Assembly: GCF_046244385.1 (NCBI RefSeq)
Contig: NZ_CP176366.1
Location: 1,426,001 to 1,490,000, forward strand
Direction: 5' to 3'
Source: Methanospirillum stamsii
GTDB lineage: Archaea > Halobacteriota > Methanomicrobia > Methanomicrobiales > Methanospirillaceae
DNA: 64,000 nucleotides
Shown here: piece by piece, positions 61,137 through 64,000 of the stretch
Layout: every line of letters starts with the position of its first letter
How positions within the stretch are numbered: the first letter of the stretch is position 1
Program-made: the position numbers and the translations under genes
The notes under the pieces: model-generated
What the model was told of the DNA's origin: nothing
What the model saw: the letters and a program-made list of their open reading frames with translations, nothing else
The model's database searches: none

Positions 61137-62534
61137 ATGAAACTCATCATGAAATTTGGGGGCACATCTGTCCAGAATCCAGAATCGGTCAGAAAGGCCG
61201 TAGATATCGTATATGATAGATATTCCAAAGGCGATCGCCTGGCAATAGTTGTTTCTGCCAGGAGGGGTGTTACGGACAGGCTCATTGCATGCGCAGAAGC
61301 AATGGTTACTTCCCGGGATGCAGAAGAGGTTCCTGAACTTATTTCATTTCTTCAGGAAGGGCACCTCACTACCCTCAAAGAGATAGCGCCGGATCATTAT
61401 CCTGAGATAAGCGAGATCATCACCCGACGCATAGAAAACCTGCGTGATTTTCTCTATGCAGTATACCACCTCCGGGAACTCACCGTCAGATCCCGCGATT
61501 ATATCATATCCTTTGGTGAACGGCTCAACGCACCCCTGATTAGTGCTGCCCTCCGTCAGCGAGGGATACCTTCCATGGTACTTGACGGGTGTGAAGCAGG
61601 GATACTGACCACTGAAAACCATGGAGATGCGATAGCCCTTCCTGCAGGTGAAATCCGAATTAAAACCCGCCTTGAACCGGTAATTGAACATTCGGTTCCG
61701 GTAATCACCGGATTTATGGGATGCACCGAGAAAGGAGTCGTCACAACGCTCGGGCGTTCCGGATCTGACTATTCGGCAACAATCATCGGAGCTGCTCTTG
61801 ACGCTGATGAGATATGGATCTGGACCGATGTTGACGGTATCATGACAACAGATCCGAGGATGGTGCCAAATGCCCGCGTTATCTCCAGGATTTCCTACAT
61901 GGAAGTGATGGAACTCTCGTATTTTGGTGCAAAGGTCATGCACTCACGATCGATTGAGCCGGCCATGCAAAAAGGCATTCCGGTACGGGTAAAAAATACC
62001 TTTAATCCGGATTATCCGGGAACAGTCATTGAGGGAGGAGAGAAAAAAGATTCCAGGGTTGTAAAGGCAATCACCTATATCGATAAGGTTGCTGCCATTA
62101 CCATCGCCGGTGCCCAGATGGTTGGAAGACCAGGAGTCGCACGCCATATCTTCTCCCTGCTTGCCGAACACCAGATAAATGTCATGATGATATCACAGGG
62201 GTCATCTGAAGCAAATATCACCCTGATAATCGAAGCCCATCAGGTCAGAACGGCAATGGATGCATTAAAACCACTAAAGGAACGGTGCGTGTTCCGGGAT
62301 ATTACCGCAAACGAGGATGTCTGTGCAGTCGCAGTCGTCGGATCAGGTATGGCCGGTATGGCAGGAACTGCCGGGCGAACCTTTTCAGCGCTTGGAAAAG
62401 CAGGAATTAATGTCATGATGATAACACAGGGTTCTTCTGAAGTGAATATCTCATTTATCGTCAGGCAGGAGGACGGACCAAAGGCGGTTCAGGTTCTCCA
62501 CGATGAATTTAACCTGACAAATGAAGAGGTATGA
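61137..62534 (+). CDS. lysC: Aspartate kinase
   Basis: 465 aa. Kinase N terminus MKFGGTSVQNPESVRKAVDI; later FGERLNAPLISAAL, TLGRSGSDYSATIIG and WTDVDGIMTTDPR are the amino-acid-kinase signature. Two ACT-type regulatory domains fill about 320-465 (AGAQMVGRPGVARHIFSLLA; GSGMAGMAGTAGRTFSALGK, each followed by NVMMI-x-QGSSE). It starts Thr, Met and Lys synthesis. It is divergent from tfrA and overlaps purM by 4 bp. Confidence 0.96.
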   Translation: MKLIMKFGGTSVQNPESVRKAVDIVYDRYSKGDRLAIVVSARRGVTDRLIACAEAMVTSRDAEEVPELISFLQEGHLTTLKEIAPDHYPEISEIITRRIENLRDFLYAVYHLRELTVRSRDYIISFGERLNAPLISAALRQRGIPSMVLDGCEAGILTTENHGDAIALPAGEIRIKTRLEPVIEHSVPVITGFMGCTEKGVVTTLGRSGSDYSATIIGAALDADEIWIWTDVDGIMTTDPRMVPNARVISRISYMEVMELSYFGAKVMHSRSIEPAMQKGIPVRVKNTFNPDYPGTVIEGGEKKDSRVVKAITYIDKVAAITIAGAQMVGRPGVARHIFSLLAEHQINVMMISQGSSEANITLIIEAHQVRTAMDALKPLKERCVFRDITANEDVCAVAVVGSGMAGMAGTAGRTFSALGKAGINVMMITQGSSEVNISFIVRQEDGPKAVQVLHDEFNLTNEEV

Positions 62535-63529
62535 GAATGGAGCAGGATGCATATCGTGATGCCGGAGTGGATATTGATCTCGAAGCTGCAGCGGTGAAAA
62601 GTCTCATATCCGAACTGACATACCGGAGAACTGGCAAGTTTGGAATGGCATCAGAAATCGGTCACTTTGCCGGGTTCATTTCATTTGGAAAATATGCACT
62701 TGCATTGGCAGTTGACGGGGTCGGGACAAAGATGCTGGTGGCCGATGCCCTCGAAGACTGGTCCACCGTCGGAATAGACTGCATTGCAATGAATGTGAAT
62801 GACCTCTATGTGATGAACCTTGAACCGGTTGCTTTTGTTGATTATATCGCAACCTCTGCCCTTTCCAAAGAACAGATGCAACAGATTGGAAAAGGATTGA
62901 ATGAAGGAGCAAAACTTGCTAACCTTTCCATTATCGGAGGAGAGACAGCAACCCTGAAAGGTCTTGTAACCGGGCTTGACCTTGCGGGAGCATGCCTTGG
63001 TATCCAGGAGAAGGAGAAAATAATATCCGGTTCTGCCATTACTCCCGGAGACTGTATGGTTGGTATCCCTTCGTCAGGAATCCACAGCAATGGTCTGACC
63101 CTTGCAAGACGCATGATTGAAGTGCATGGATCGTTAGATAAGAAACTCCCTTCAGGAGAGACACTCGGGTCTCTCCTTTTGAAACCCACCCGGATCTATG
63201 CGGAGGTTCTCAAAATCTGCAGTGAAACAGATGTTCATGGTATGTGTCATATAACCGGCGGAGGTCTTTTGAATCTGAACCGGCTTGGAACACATGGCTA
63301 TGCATTTGATACACCGCTTCCCCCACAGGAGATATTTTCCTGGATTGCAGAGGCAGGAAACATCAGTGAGCCTGAAATGTACCGGACCTTTAATATGGGA
63401 ATGGGTTATGTGTTCATCCTCCCAAAAGAGGGATTTGAAACAATTAAAAAATACTATCCTGATGCACAGATAGTTGGAACCGTAATGGAAAACAAGGGAA
63501 TCAGTCTGAAAGGAAAACCCCTTTTTTAA
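62531..63529 (+). CDS. purM: Phosphoribosylformylglycinamidine cyclo-ligase
   Basis: 332 aa AIR synthetase. AYRDAGVDIDLEAAAVK at the start, LAVDGVGTKMLVADAL, IDCIAMNVNDLYVMNLEPVA (trimmed) and IPSSGIHSNGLTLAR are family signatures; the glycine-rich HITGGGLLNLNRL precedes the C terminus. It makes aminoimidazole ribotide in purine synthesis. Coupled to lysC by a 4-bp overlap, an unusual pairing without metabolic link. Confidence 0.96.
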   Translation: MRMEQDAYRDAGVDIDLEAAAVKSLISELTYRRTGKFGMASEIGHFAGFISFGKYALALAVDGVGTKMLVADALEDWSTVGIDCIAMNVNDLYVMNLEPVAFVDYIATSALSKEQMQQIGKGLNEGAKLANLSIIGGETATLKGLVTGLDLAGACLGIQEKEKIISGSAITPGDCMVGIPSSGIHSNGLTLARRMIEVHGSLDKKLPSGETLGSLLLKPTRIYAEVLKICSETDVHGMCHITGGGLLNLNRLGTHGYAFDTPLPPQEIFSWIAEAGNISEPEMYRTFNMGMGYVFILPKEGFETIKKYYPDAQIVGTVMENKGISLKGKPLF

Positions 63530-64000
63530 TCATTTTCAGGAGTATAATTTTCTTTTTCAGCTTTATCTGAATCTATCAGAGAATTACCCTGCGGATCCTC
63601 AATGATCAGAGTGATACTCCCCTTTCCATTCTGGATGTCTGCAATTTTTTCTTTTAATGCAAGTGCGTTTCTTCGCTGAATGTCATCTCCATCGATGAGC
63701 ACATTGTCAAGAATTTTGTCTATCCGGCAGAGCACCCCTTCAACATTTGATACAAATCCTTCACATGCCGGACCTGGATTGATTTCAACACCAAGTTCCG
63801 GAACCCTCACCTGTGCCGCACTACTTCTGACAACCCTGACCGAGAGATCCTCTACACTACACGCATGGAAACTATATCTGACCGGTTCATTTGTGCTGAT
63901 ATTCTGGACATCTGAAAACCGGTACCCACAGAGCGGACAAGAGCAGGAGATAATCAGAATATCAGAAAAATAAGGAATATTCTCTGTTTTATATAGCCAG
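63526..64000 (-). CDS. ZPR1-like zinc-finger protein (5' end outside window)
   Basis: The frame is open to the right edge (158 codons visible). The zinc-finger end ENIPYFSDILIISCSCPLCG, then YRFSDVQ, matches the archaeal/eukaryotic ZPR1 finger (IPYF and CxxCGYR-x-x-D/E-V), followed by the beta-strand domain EPVRYSFHACSVEDLSVRVV and PGPACEGFVSNVEGVL (ZPR1 A/B domain). The N-terminal Cys pair lies beyond the window. The stop codon interlocks with the purM stop (convergent). ZPR1 in eukaryotes acts with eEF1A; the archaeal role is unknown. Confidence 0.82.
   Translation of the reverse strand, partial: WLYKTENIPYFSDILIISCSCPLCGYRFSDVQNISTNEPVRYSFHACSVEDLSVRVVRSSAAQVRVPELGVEINPGPACEGFVSNVEGVLCRIDKILDNVLIDGDDIQRRNALALKEKIADIQNGKGSITLIIEDPQGNSLIDSDKAEKENYTPEND

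Noticed and set aside
61344..61943. Long open frame of 199 codons opposite lysC.
   Set aside because: lysC is intact with all motifs; the antisense translation has no domain and no start signal.
1..64000. CRISPR arrays, transposons, integrases, rRNA and tRNA genes.
   Set aside because: I looked for regular direct repeats with spacers, transposase motifs, terminal repeats and tRNA folds in the gaps and found none that hold up.

Overview
The window is chromosomal DNA of a methanogenic archaeon of the order Methanomicrobiales, most probably Methanospirillum or a close relative (inference). Archaeal informational proteins are present: S19e, L21e, L31e, L39e, LX, RpoF, aIF6, prefoldin alpha, Pus10, TrmY, Trm5 and RNase P Rpp21. 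There is a methanogen-type CoM/CoB thiol:fumarate reductase pair. PEGA, PKD, DUF3821 and PAS/REC proteins are abundant, as is usual for this order. No rRNA, tRNA, CRISPR array, transposase or phage gene was found.

Layout. 1-6.7 kb: the end of one Ppx-like gene, an exopolyphosphatase, an iron-sulfur flavoprotein, a two-gene 2-oxoacid:ferredoxin oxidoreductase, a TPR protein and an FMN-binding protein. 6.8-14.6 kb: an HTH-PAS regulator, an XRE-type regulator divergent from a six-repeat PEGA surface protein, Trm5 divergent from HMG-CoA reductase across a palindromic promoter, and several exported proteins. 14.6-19.6 kb: exonuclease VII (xseAB), a TIM-barrel protein, a CNNM/CBS/CorC membrane protein with a hairpin and 25-codon leader ORF, purN, rnp4 and a CRM protein. 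19.8-22.0 kb: an AT-rich gene for a PKD lipoprotein with a tandem repeat. 22.1-32.0 kb: seventeen tightly packed plus-strand genes for translation, protein targeting, tRNA/rRNA modification and transcription. 32-36.7 kb: hxlB, purH, a DUF3821 surface protein and an ion transporter.

36.8-50.3 kb is a signalling and cell-surface region. It holds a lone receiver, an XRE/DUF2178 pair, an operon of a REC-PAS-GAF-PAS-PAS kinase, a REC kinase and two lone receivers, and then TPR, PKD, M13 peptidase and cache proteins. 50.4-53.6 kb is a three-gene exported operon: a seven-repeat propeller with a C-terminal dockerin, a cohesin-like protein, and a small membrane-anchored protein. This looks like a non-cellulosomal surface assembly and is the most interesting system seen here. 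53.6-56.7 kb: a glutaredoxin-thioredoxin reductase fusion and an AT-rich gene for a polytopic membrane protein. 56.7-64 kb: tfrA-tfrB with a DNA methyltransferase gene 1 bp behind, divergent lysC-purM, and a ZPR1-like zinc-finger gene running off the right edge.

Several divergent intergenic regions carry inverted repeats at TATA positions, and many genes appear to be leaderless or nearly so. All gene calls rest on reading the translations; no database search was run.
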